A DNA stretch of 39,376 bases from contig NZ_CALNVW010000063.1 in the NCBI RefSeq assembly GCF_940670765.1, positions 1-39,376 of the forward strand, read 5' to 3'. The notes under the pieces were generated by a model, which was not told where the DNA came from, ran no database searches, and saw only the letters and a list, made by a program, of their open reading frames with translations. Origin of the DNA: Streptomyces sp. A 4/2. Its GTDB lineage: Bacteria > Actinomycetota > Actinomycetes > Streptomycetales > Streptomycetaceae. The number at the start of each line of letters is the position of its first letter. The stretch's first letter is position 1. Positions 7,629-16,400 of the stretch are shown one piece after another. A program made the translations under genes and the position numbers.

Positions 7629-7770
7629 AGTGATGGACGGCGCCGTGCAGCCGCTGCTAGAACTCCCCTGCCGCAACCCGGCGGCCGGGAGAGAAGGCGG
7701 ACCCCTTTGCGTACGACCTGGTACCCGATGACTGCCCGGCGGCGAGCGGTGAACCATACTTGGGCGGCTG

Positions 7771-7788
7771 GGCCGGGCCGACCCGGCC
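7771..7788 (+). other. Short GC hairpin in the importer leader
   Basis: GGCCGGG (7771-7777) and CCCGGCC (7782-7788) pair perfectly around CCGA. It lies 60 bp before the start of the binding-protein gene. It may be a leader hairpin or weak attenuator; no other riboregulator features were recognised. Confidence 0.35.
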
Positions 7789-7847
7789 ACCGTCCGCACC
7801 GACCGGTACGGCGAGAAGTACCGGCACAGCAAGAAGGGCAGCGCGTC

Positions 7848-8852
7848 GTGGCAAGGGTACGAACCTGGGTGAGTGGGGTGCTGGCGGTTGCGCTGGGGCT
7901 GTCCCTGGCGGGATGCAGCAGCACAGGCGGCAAGCGGGCCGAGGATCGTGCCGCGCAGGCGGCGGCCGTCGGCAGGTCGGCGGTGAACACCCCGAACTGG
8001 AAGATCGCCATGGTCACCCACTCGGGAGACGGCGACACCTTCTGGGACATCGTCCAGAAGGGCGCCAAGCAGGCGGCCGACAAGGACAACATCAAGTTCC
8101 TGTACTCGCACAGCGAGGAAGGGCAGCAGCAGGCCCAGCTGGTGCAGACCGCGATCGACCAGAAGGTCGACGGGCTGATCGTCACCCTTGCCAAGCCCGA
8201 CGCCATGAAGGCCGTCGTGGAGAAGGCCGAGAAGGCCGGGATCCCGGTGATCACCGTGAACTCCGGCTCCGAGGAGTCCAAACAGTTCGGCGCACTCACC
8301 CACATCGGCCAGGACGAGACCATCGCCGGTGAGGCCGTCGGCGACGAGCTGAACAAGCGGGGCCGGAAGAAGGCCCTGTGCATCCTGCACGAGCAGGGCA
8401 ACGTGGGCCACGAGCAGCGCTGCGCCGGAGCGAAGAAGACCTTCGACGGCACTCTGGAGAGCCTGTACGTCGACGGCACCAACATGCCCGACGTCCAGTC
8501 GTCCATCGAGGCGAAGCTGCAGGCCGACCACTCCATCGACTCCGTCGTCACCCTCGGCGCGCCCTTCGCGGACGCCGCCGTCCAGGCCAAGAACACCGCC
8601 CGGAGCAAGGCCGAGATCGACACCTTCGACCTGAACGCCAAGGTCGCCTCCGGCCTGGAGAAGGGCACCCTCGGGTTCGCCGTGGACCAGCAGCCGTATC
8701 TCCAGGGCTACGAGGCCGTGGACCTGCTCTGGCTCTACAAGTACAACGGCGACGTCCTCGGCGGCGGCCGGCCGGTCCTCACCGGGCCCCAGGTCATCAC
8801 CAAGCAGGACGCGAGCGCCCTCGCCGCCTACACCCAGCGGGGGACGCGATGA
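7848..8852 (+). CDS. Sugar ABC transporter substrate-binding lipoprotein
   Basis: The 334-residue periplasmic-binding-protein-like lipoprotein is of the ribose/CUT2 type (Peripla_BP_4). The signal peptide ends in the lipobox LSLAGC with C23 as the acylated residue, followed by a Ser/Gly linker. The mature part shows the class pattern: WKIAMVTHSGDGDTFWDIVQKGAKQAA, KVDGLIVTLAKPDAM, GIPVITVNSG and a hinge region GFAVDQQPYLQGYEA. It should capture a monosaccharide or polyol outside the membrane and deliver it to the permease encoded next. GTG 7848 is chosen because the signal peptide begins there and AAGAAGGG lies upstream; the frame is open to 7707. The stop overlaps the permease start (ATGA at 8849-8852). 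Confidence 0.9.
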   Translation: MARVRTWVSGVLAVALGLSLAGCSSTGGKRAEDRAAQAAAVGRSAVNTPNWKIAMVTHSGDGDTFWDIVQKGAKQAADKDNIKFLYSHSEEGQQQAQLVQTAIDQKVDGLIVTLAKPDAMKAVVEKAEKAGIPVITVNSGSEESKQFGALTHIGQDETIAGEAVGDELNKRGRKKALCILHEQGNVGHEQRCAGAKKTFDGTLESLYVDGTNMPDVQSSIEAKLQADHSIDSVVTLGAPFADAAVQAKNTARSKAEIDTFDLNAKVASGLEKGTLGFAVDQQPYLQGYEAVDLLWLYKYNGDVLGGGRPVLTGPQVITKQDASALAAYTQRGTR

Positions 8853-9886
8853 GCGCGACCACGCAGGCACCGGACGAACGCCTGCTGCGCCCCTCCCTGC
8901 TGCGCAGACTGCTCGGCCGCCCGGAACTGGGCTCGGTCGTCGGCGCCATCGCCGTCTTCGTCTTCTTCTCGATCGTCGCGGACAGCTTCCTGCGGCCCTC
9001 CAGCCTCTCCACCGTGCTGTACGCGGCCTCGACCATCGGGATCATGGCCGTACCGGTGGCGCTGCTGATGATCGGCGGCGAGTTCGACCTGTCGGCCGGG
9101 GTCCTGGTGACCAGCTCGGCGCTGATCTCCTCGATGTTCAGCTTCCAGATGACGGCGAACGTCTGGGTCGGCGTCCTCGTCTCGCTGCTCGTCACGCTGG
9201 CCTTCGGAGCTTTCAACGGCTTCATGCTGACCCGCACCAAACTCCCCAGCTTCATCATCACGCTGGGCACCTTCCTGATGCTCACCGGCCTGAACCTCGG
9301 CTTCACCAAGCTGATCGGCGGCACGGTCTCCACGAAGTCCATCGGCGACATGGAAGGGTTCACGTCGGCCAAGAAGGTCTTCGCCTCCCAGCTCACCATC
9401 GGCGACGTGAACCTCAAGGTCACCCTGCTGTGGTGGGCGGCCCTGATCGCCGCGGCGACCTGGGTGCTGCTGCGCACCCGCGCGGGAAACTGGATCTTCG
9501 CGGTCGGCGGCAACGACGACGCCGCGCGCGCGGTCGGCGTCCCCGTCGTCAAGACCCGGATCGGCCTCTACATGGGCGTGGCGTTCGCGGCCTGGGTCTC
9601 CGGTCAGCACCTGCTCTTCAGCTACGACGTCGTCCAGTCCGGCGAGGGCGTCGGCAACGAACTGACGTACATCATCGCGGCCGTCATCGGCGGCTGCCTG
9701 ATCACCGGCGGCTACGGCTCGGCGATCGGCTCCGCGGTCGGCGCGCTCATCTTCGGCATGACCAGCAAGGGCATCGTGTACGCGGAGTGGAACCCGGACT
9801 GGTTCAAGTTCTTCCTGGGGGCGATGCTGCTCCTGGCCGCCCTGCTCAATGCCTGGGTACGCAAGCGAGCGGAGGCGTCGCGATGA
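8849..9886 (+). CDS. Ribose-type ABC transporter permease
   Basis: The 345-residue polytopic membrane protein is of the BPD_transp_2 family (RbsC/FrcC-like). About eight to ten hydrophobic helices can be read. The conserved cytoplasmic-loop phrase WIFAVGGNDDAARAVGVPV and the region PVALLMIGGEFDLSAGVLV are both characteristic of CUT2 permeases. ATG 8849 overlaps the upstream stop and the gene's own stop overlaps the ATPase start (ATGA at 9883-9886), so the three importer genes are translationally coupled. A single permease gene implies a homodimeric channel. Confidence 0.92.
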   Translation: MSATTQAPDERLLRPSLLRRLLGRPELGSVVGAIAVFVFFSIVADSFLRPSSLSTVLYAASTIGIMAVPVALLMIGGEFDLSAGVLVTSSALISSMFSFQMTANVWVGVLVSLLVTLAFGAFNGFMLTRTKLPSFIITLGTFLMLTGLNLGFTKLIGGTVSTKSIGDMEGFTSAKKVFASQLTIGDVNLKVTLLWWAALIAAATWVLLRTRAGNWIFAVGGNDDAARAVGVPVVKTRIGLYMGVAFAAWVSGQHLLFSYDVVQSGEGVGNELTYIIAAVIGGCLITGGYGSAIGSAVGALIFGMTSKGIVYAEWNPDWFKFFLGAMLLLAALLNAWVRKRAEASR

Positions 9887-10743
9887 CGGAGCGGACCACG
9901 ACCGGGCAGCCGGTGCCCGACCAGACCACTCCTCTGGTCGAGCTGGACGGCGTCAGCAAGTTCTACGGCAACATCAAGGCGCTCGAAGAGGTCTCCCTCG
10001 TCGTGCACGCGGGCGAGATCTCCTGTGTCCTCGGCGACAACGGCGCGGGCAAGTCCACCCTCATCAAGATCATCTCCGGGCTGCACCGGCACGACGCGGG
10101 CCGCTTCCTGATCGACGGCGAGGAGACCACGCTCGGCAAGCCGCGGGAGGCACTGGACCGGGGCATCGCCACCGTCTACCAGGACCTCGCCGTCGTCCCG
10201 CTGATGCCGGTCTGGCGCAACTTCTTCCTCGGCTCCGAGCCGACGAAGGGCACGGGCCCCCTCAAGCGCCTCGACGTCCAGCTGATGCGCGAGACCACCC
10301 GCGCCGAACTGCTGCGCATGGGCATCGACCTGCGCGACGTCGACCAGCCGATCGGCACGCTCTCCGGCGGCGAACGCCAGTGCGTGGCCATCGCCCGCGC
10401 CGTGTATTTCGGGGCCAAGGTCCTCGTACTCGACGAGCCCACCGCGGCCCTCGGCGTGAAGCAGTCCGGCGTCGTGCTCAAGTACGTCGCGGCGGCCCGG
10501 GACGCCGGGCTCGGCGTGGTCCTCATCACGCACAACCCGCACCACGCCTACCTGGTCGGTGACCGTTTCGTCCTGCTCAAGCGCGGCACGATGTTCGGCA
10601 GCCACACCAAGGACGGCATCACCCTGGACGAGCTGACCCGGCAGATGGCCGGCGGCAGCGAACTGGAGGAGCTCAGCCACGAACTCCGCCGGACTTCCGG
10701 CCCCGCACGGCCCGGCGGGGATTCCGCCGAGGACGCTTCCTGA
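9883..10743 (+). CDS. Sugar ABC transporter ATP-binding protein, single domain
   Basis: The 286-residue ATPase powers the importer encoded just upstream. Motifs are complete: Walker A GDNGAGKST (51-59), Q-loop Q100, signature LSGGERQ (160-166), Walker B VLVLDEP (180-186) and switch H217 in ITHNPHHAYLV. Most ribose-type systems use a fused double ATPase of about 500 residues, as at 18268-19863. This one is a single domain of the FrcA type and would act as a homodimer. The C-terminal 30 residues are polar and probably disordered. ATG 9883 overlaps the permease stop; the frame is open upstream inside the permease gene, but only the part from 9883 is ATPase-like. Confidence 0.92.
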   Translation: MTERTTTGQPVPDQTTPLVELDGVSKFYGNIKALEEVSLVVHAGEISCVLGDNGAGKSTLIKIISGLHRHDAGRFLIDGEETTLGKPREALDRGIATVYQDLAVVPLMPVWRNFFLGSEPTKGTGPLKRLDVQLMRETTRAELLRMGIDLRDVDQPIGTLSGGERQCVAIARAVYFGAKVLVLDEPTAALGVKQSGVVLKYVAAARDAGLGVVLITHNPHHAYLVGDRFVLLKRGTMFGSHTKDGITLDELTRQMAGGSELEELSHELRRTSGPARPGGDSAEDAS

Positions 10744-10768
10744 CCCGACGGATGGCAGAATCTGCCCG

Positions 10769-11905
10769 ATGAGTACGTACCGTGACTTCGCGCACCGCGG
10801 CTCCGCCCGCGCCACGGTCCTGCGGACCGTCGGGACCCGCGAGCGGCGCTCGCACCTCACCGCGCCCCGCGTCCCGACCGTCGGCATCGACATCGGCGGT
10901 ACGAAAGTGATGGCGGGCGTCGTCGACGCCGACGGCGTCATCCTGGAGAAGATCAAGACCGAGACACCGCACAAGTCCAAGAGCGCCAAGGTCGTCGAGG
11001 ACACCATCGTCGAGCTGGTCCTCGACCTCTCCGACCGCCACGACGTGCACGCCGTGGGCATCGGAGCGGCCGGCTGGGTCGACGCCGACCGCTCCAAGGT
11101 CCTCTTCGCCCCCCACCTCGCCTGGCGCGACGAACCGCTGCGCGACGCGCTCCAGGGCCGTCTCGCCGTTCCCGTCATGGTCGACAACGACGCCAACACC
11201 GCCGCCTGGGCGGAATGGCGCTTCGGCGCGGGCCGGGGCGAGGACCATCTGGTGATGATCACGCTCGGTACCGGCATCGGCGGCGCCATCCTGGAGGACG
11301 GCCGGGTCAAGCGCGGCAAGTACGGCGTCGCCGGTGAGTTCGGCCACATGCAGGTCGTCCCCGGCGGCCACCGCTGCCCGTGCGGGAACCGCGGCTGCTG
11401 GGAGCAGTACAGCTCGGGCAACGCGCTCGTACGGGAAGCCAAGGAGATGGCCGCCGCCGACTCCCCGGTCGCGCACAGCATCATCGACCGCGTCAAGGGC
11501 AACATCCCCGACATCACCGGCCCGCTCATCACCGAACTGGCCCGGGAGGGCGACGCCATGTGCGTCGAGCTCTTCCAGGACATCGGCCAGTGGCTGGGCG
11601 TCGGAATCGCCAACCTCGCCGCCGCGCTCGACCCGTCCTGCTTCGTCATCGGCGGCGGCGTCAGCGCCGCCGACGACCTGCTCATCGCACCCGCCCGCGA
11701 CGCCTTCCGCAGGCACCTCACCGGCCGCGGCTACCGCCCCGAGGCGCGGATCACAAAGGCGCAGCTGGGCCCCGAGGCAGGTATGGTCGGTGCCGCCGAC
11801 CTCTCCAGGCTGATCGCCCGGCGCTTCCGCAGGGCCAACCGCCGCCGCGTGGAGCGGTACGAGCGGTACGCGAAGGCCACCCGCACCACCCAGGGATCCC
11901 CGTGA
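10769..11905 (+). CDS. ROK family sugar kinase (glucokinase-like)
   Basis: The 378-residue ROK protein lacks the N-terminal helix-turn-helix of ROK repressors, so it is a kinase. The phosphate-binding motif DIGGTK is at 41-46, the catalytic Asp is D141 in DNDANTAAWAE, and LGTGIGGAIL is at 166-175. The zinc-binding ROK signature runs from GEFGH (189-193) through CPCGNRGCWEQ (203-213). It is expected to phosphorylate the sugar brought in by the adjacent importer, using ATP or polyphosphate. An N-terminal extension of about 35 residues before PTVGIDIGGT is longer than usual, so a start further in is possible, though no better ribosome site was found. The stop overlaps the next start by one base. 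Confidence 0.9.
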   Translation: MSTYRDFAHRGSARATVLRTVGTRERRSHLTAPRVPTVGIDIGGTKVMAGVVDADGVILEKIKTETPHKSKSAKVVEDTIVELVLDLSDRHDVHAVGIGAAGWVDADRSKVLFAPHLAWRDEPLRDALQGRLAVPVMVDNDANTAAWAEWRFGAGRGEDHLVMITLGTGIGGAILEDGRVKRGKYGVAGEFGHMQVVPGGHRCPCGNRGCWEQYSSGNALVREAKEMAAADSPVAHSIIDRVKGNIPDITGPLITELAREGDAMCVELFQDIGQWLGVGIANLAAALDPSCFVIGGGVSAADDLLIAPARDAFRRHLTGRGYRPEARITKAQLGPEAGMVGAADLSRLIARRFRRANRRRVERYERYAKATRTTQGSP

Positions 11906-12486
11906 TGACCACCCCCCTCCTGCAACAGCCGTCGACCTCCGGGGACGGCGGGCAGTCCCCGGAGGACAGACGGCACATGATCCGCCGCCGCTGGCTGACA
12001 GCGATCATCATCGTGCTGCTCATCGGCATCCCCGCCGGTTACCTGGCCATCTCCGCCGAGCAGAGCCGCGACAGCGGCCGGGACAAGGAGAAGGAGGCCA
12101 TGGCGACCGGCCTCACCCATGGCTGGCCCTCGAAGGTGCAGCGCCGCACGTTCGACGTACCGATCCCGGAGAAGGCCATAGGGGTCTGGTACTTCCAGAC
12201 GAGCAACTGGAAGGTCAGCAGGCTGTACGTGCAGTTCACCACCGACCAGGCCGGTGTCGACAGCTTCCTCAACTCGGTGGGCACCGGCACTGCGGCGCTC
12301 AAGGACGGCCGGGTCACCATCAGCCCGCGCGATGCGAAGACGGTCGGATGGAAGTTCCCGGAGAGCCGGGACTGGGCGGGCACCACCTTCACCCAGAAAC
12401 AGCCGCAGCCGACCGTCGACATCACGGTGGACCGGACCCTCCCGCACGCCAGAAGGGTCTACGTCGTCTCCACCGACACCCCGTGA
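11905..12486 (+). CDS. Single-pass membrane protein of unknown function
   Basis: I do not recognise this 193-residue protein. It has a polar N-terminus of about 28 residues, one hydrophobic helix (about residues 29-50, WLTAIIIVLLIGIPAGYLAIS) and then a soluble domain that should lie outside the cell. That domain is rich in Trp and beta-strand-like segments (GVWYFQTSNWKVSRLYVQFTT, VGWKFPESRDW, TVDITVDRTL). The ATG at 11905 overlaps the last base of the ROK kinase stop codon, so it belongs to the same operon as the importer and kinase. A role at the membrane in uptake or sensing of the same sugar is possible but is only inferred from position. The downstream gene is convergent, 12 bp away. Confidence 0.75.
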   Translation: MTTPLLQQPSTSGDGGQSPEDRRHMIRRRWLTAIIIVLLIGIPAGYLAISAEQSRDSGRDKEKEAMATGLTHGWPSKVQRRTFDVPIPEKAIGVWYFQTSNWKVSRLYVQFTTDQAGVDSFLNSVGTGTAALKDGRVTISPRDAKTVGWKFPESRDWAGTTFTQKQPQPTVDITVDRTLPHARRVYVVSTDTP

Positions 12487-12498
12487 CAGGTACGGCGG

Positions 12499-13254
12499 TC
12501 AGGCGAACCGTGCCGACACGCCCCCGTCGACGGCCCAGTCCGCACCGGTGACGAACCCCGCGGCGTCGGACAGGAGGAACGTGACCACGGACGCGACCTG
12601 CTCGGGGGTGCCGAGGCGGCCGAGGATGTGTTTGGCCACCGCCTCCTGGCGGACGTCGGGCTGCTCCTGGTCGAAGTACTCGGCCAGCAGGTCGGTCTCG
12701 ATGTAACCGGGGCTGACAGCGTTGACCCGGACACCCTGCGGTCCGACCTCCAGGGCCATGCTGCGGGTCAGGCCCACGAGCCCGGCCTTGGCCGAGGCGT
12801 AGGGGAACATGCCGGGGCAGGTCATCGTGGCGTGCATGGAGGCGATGTTCACGATCGCGCCCCGGCCTCCGGCCGTCATCCCGGGCAGGACGGCCCGCGC
12901 CATGAGCCACGCACCCTTGAGGTCGACCCCGAACACCTCGTCCCACTGCCGGGTGGTCATGGAGACGATGTCGGCGTACGAGTTCCGCCCCGCGTTGTTG
13001 ACCAGACCCGTCGCCGGGCCCAGCTGCTCGCGCAGTGCCGCCACGGCGTCACCGACCTGGTCCTCGCACGTGATGTCACACTCCGCCCAGCCCGCTGCCG
13101 GACCGATACGGCGCGCTGTCCTCCGTGCGCCGTCACCGTCGATGTCCAGCAGACCCACCCGGGCGCCGGCCGTGGCCACCGCCGTGGCGACAGCGGCGCC
13201 GATGCCGCGGGCCGCGCCGGTGACCAGCACTACGTCGTCCGTCAGATCAATCAT
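12499..13254 (-). CDS. SDR family NAD(P)-dependent oxidoreductase
   Basis: The 251-residue classical short-chain dehydrogenase has cofactor motif TGAARGIG (12-19), structural NNAG (86-89) and catalytic residues S139, Y152 and K156 in the order of the family. The C-terminal segment SDAAGFVTGADWAVDGGVSARFA is typical of 3-oxoacyl-ACP reductase-like and sugar or polyol SDRs. The acidic residue at the end of the second strand (LLDIDG) suggests preference for NAD over NADP. GGAGG at 13262-13266 sets the start. It is convergent with the sugar operon to its left. A strong terminator of the GH2 operon lies just upstream, so it is transcribed separately. The substrate is not predictable. Confidence 0.92.
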   Translation of the reverse strand: MIDLTDDVVLVTGAARGIGAAVATAVATAGARVGLLDIDGDGARRTARRIGPAAGWAECDITCEDQVGDAVAALREQLGPATGLVNNAGRNSYADIVSMTTRQWDEVFGVDLKGAWLMARAVLPGMTAGGRGAIVNIASMHATMTCPGMFPYASAKAGLVGLTRSMALEVGPQGVRVNAVSPGYIETDLLAEYFDQEQPDVRQEAVAKHILGRLGTPEQVASVVTFLLSDAAGFVTGADWAVDGGVSARFA

Positions 13255-13341
13255 CTCGGTCCTCCGATCCGCGCGGGGCGCGGGGATGCTGTGGGAAGTG
13301 GGTTCCGGTCCCCGGGATCAGGACGAACTCCTGGAGACCTT

Positions 13342-13396
13342 ACGGCCGGGGTCGTGACCGCCCACCGCGAGGGGACCGGTCACGACCCCGGACCGT
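13342..13396 (-). terminator. Strong terminator of the GH2 operon
   Basis: CCGGGGTCGTGACCG (13346-13360) and its exact complement (13377-13391) form a 15-bp perfect stem, extended by four more pairs with one bulged base. The 16-nt loop can itself fold through CCC/GGG. It begins 20 bp after the GH2 stop on the minus strand. It lacks a T-tract, as most Streptomyces terminators do. Confidence 0.8.
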
Positions 13397-13415
13397 GATG
13401 CGGCCGGGACGGCTG

Positions 13416-16400
13416 TCAGGGCAGCAGCCGCAGCCGTGCCGTGCCGCTCCAGCCGGCCGGCAGCGTGATCGCCGGATCGGTGTAGTTCCCCCAGGAGAGG
13501 TCCGGGTAGTTGATGCGGGCACTGATGATCAGGCCGACACCGGGGGCCTGTTGGGGGAACTCGTCCGCCGTGAGTGCCTCGAACGCGTCGAGTGCCACCT
13601 GGGCGCCGGTGGCCGCGCTGTTCTTACGGCCGGTCACGCGCACGGTCACGGTGTGCTCCCCGTCGGCCAGTCCGGTGCGTTCGAACACCCGCTGCTGGGA
13701 CTGCTCGTCGGTGGCGTAGAGGTCCACCCGGGTGGCCGCCCCGCCGTCGACCGAGACCTCCGCGATGCCCTGGCCGGGTCCCTTGGAGCAGATGACACGG
13801 ACGCCCGTACCCCAGAACGTCGCGGTCGCCGTGTCACCCGTGCCTCTGCTGGAGGACCCGGTGTGACCGGGGCCGCCGCTCGCCGGTGCCGCGGACGGGT
13901 CCGCATGCGTCCACGCCCCCTTGTGGACGACCTGACCGGAGGCGGTGCCGATGACCGGGTTCACCACCTGGAAGGCGTCGATGAGCGCGAAGGTGCCCTT
14001 CGAAGCAGCGTTCTTGGTGCCGGTGCACTCCACCGTGACGGTGTGCCGGCCGTAGGCCAACTGCGCGCTCCGGAAGACGAGTTGAGCAGGGGTCTTCCCT
14101 GATCCGTAGAGGTCGACCGTCTTTGCGGGCCCGCCGTCCACGGAGATCTTCACGATGCCGAGGTTGTCCGCCGTGGCGGAATGGAGTCCTACGGCGGTGC
14201 CCGTGAACGTCAGCTCCGCAGTCGCCCCCACCGCGTCGGTGAAGGACTCCGTACCGAACAGGTCGCCGGCGGTGTAGTCCGCGCTCGCGTCCGCGTGGGT
14301 CCAGGCGCCGGTGTAGACGATCTCCGAGGACGCGTCGTCGATCAGAGCCGGTTCCACGGGCGCCAGCCGGACCGAGTCGGTGCCGTCGGACTCGACCTGC
14401 ACACCCGGTCCTGCCTTGCCGGTGGTGACCTTGGCAGTCCTGACCTGCGCCTTGGTGCTGCGGAAGTCGTTGGTCCAGTGTGCGGCGCCGTCCTTGCCGA
14501 ACAGCCAGTAGCTGTGGGTGTCCTGCGCCCACGGCCAGTCCGGCCGCGTACGGTACCCGTCGGTGCCGGAGGCCCGGACCTTGGCCGCGGTGCCGGTGGG
14601 CCGCCCGATGTGGTCGTCGGGGTACGCCGTCCACTGGGCGTCCCGCTGCCAGCTCAGAGTGTCCGTCCGGTCCGCGAGGACGTACCGGATACCGACGTCG
14701 CTGACCTGGCCGGAGGGCGGATCGGCGATCGTGTAGGCCGTCGTCAGCAGGCCGCGGGCGCTCACCGTCACCTCGATCGCTGTGTCGATGGTGCCGAAAC
14801 GCCCCTTGAGGGTGACGGTCACCTGGCCGCCGGTCGTGGCCACCGTCGCCGACGTGCCCGCCCACTGACCGGGCACTGTACGGGAGATCACCAGGTCCGG
14901 GCCGCCGGTGAGGACCTTGGTGCCGTCGGCCGATGCCTCGGTGAGCCGGGCGGTGTGCTTGTCGAACACGACGACGAACGGTGCGTCGACTCCGGTGACC
15001 GTGATGGTGTCCGCGGTCTCACGGACCGTCGGCGTAGTGCCGCGGTCCGACGGGAAGGACGGCGTCGCACGGGTGTTGAGCCAGAGGCGGTAGTCGTCCA
15101 CGAGTGCCCCACCGCGCCGGAAGGTGAGCCGGAGCGTGTCGCCCGGCGACCAGTGGCCGGCCGGCACGGTCAGCGTGCCGCTCTGCCTGGGAGAGATGTC
15201 GACACCTCTGAGCGTGCCGGACCTGCTGCCGATCTGCCAGCGGATGTCCAGCTCACCGAGGTTGCTGTGATCGTGCCAGTTCTTGACCGGCACCGGTATC
15301 GACCTTCCCGCCGTCAGACCGGTGAGTACCCCGTCGGTGATCTGCACCGGGGAGAAGGCCTTCTGCGTCAGCCAGAACTCGGGCTTGCGCCTCCGCCACA
15401 GGTCGATGATGCCCCATTCGCCGTAGCCGACCGGTCCGTTGGGCAGATGGAACACCTCGTCGATGGCCGCCCAGATGGCGCCTCCGACGACTCCGTCCGT
15501 GCTGCGGAACTTGGCCGCGAGTTTGGCGATGCTGTGGCCCCAGTAGTCGCGCACCCCGGGGTCGGTCTTCAGCGTCGCCACGTTGTAGCACGGCACATGG
15601 GCGAACTCGTCGTACTGGATGGGCTGGTCGGCGTTGCCGTTGGCGTTCTGGAGGTTCGGGTAGTGGCCGCTGTAGATGTCGGTCTGGTTGCCGCCGTTCT
15701 GCTGCTGCATGTCCTCGAAGAGCGTCGGGCGGGACGGGTCGGTGTCATGGGCATAGGTGTTCTCCGAGGCGAAGTTGCGCCCCATGCCGCTCTCGTTGCC
15801 GACGGACCACTCGACCACACAGGCGTGGCTGCGGTCGCGCTCGATCATCTCGGCGAACTGCGTCATGTACTGGTCGGTGTAGGCGGGATCGTCGACGGTG
15901 GCCTGCTGGAAGCAGACCGGCGCCTCGACCTCGACGTAGAGCCCGAGGCGGTCGGCGCAGTCGAGCAGCGCGGGAGTCGGCGGGTAGTGCGAGGTACGGA
16001 TGAAGTTGCAGTTCGCCTCCTTGTACAGGCGGGCGGCCTGCTCCTCCATGGCGGGGTTCGTCGAACGGCCCTGCTTCTCGGTGATGCTGTGATGACAGAC
16101 GCCCAGCAGATGCACCGGCTTGCCGTTGACCACCAGTTGGTTGCCGTCGACCTCGACCTCGCGGAACCCGACGGTCCGGGTCACCGTTTGCGTCGCGCCG
16201 CCGGCGGTGAAGGTGGCCGTCAGGGTGTAGAGGTGGGGGTGTTCCGCGTCCCACTTGAGCGGAGCCTTGACCGGTATCACGGCCTGCTGCTGTGCGTCCG
16301 CGCCGGTCAGGGTGATCCTCGACGGCCTGATCGCGACGGGCCGGCCCGCAGGGTCGGTGAGGGCGAGTTCCACTGTTCCGCTCTGGCCTGTCCGGAACGC

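Noticed and set aside
6222..8870. A minus-strand frame of about 880 codons across the gntR and binding-protein genes
   Set aside because: No protein-like pattern; its only meaningful stretch duplicates the opposite-strand genes in another frame.
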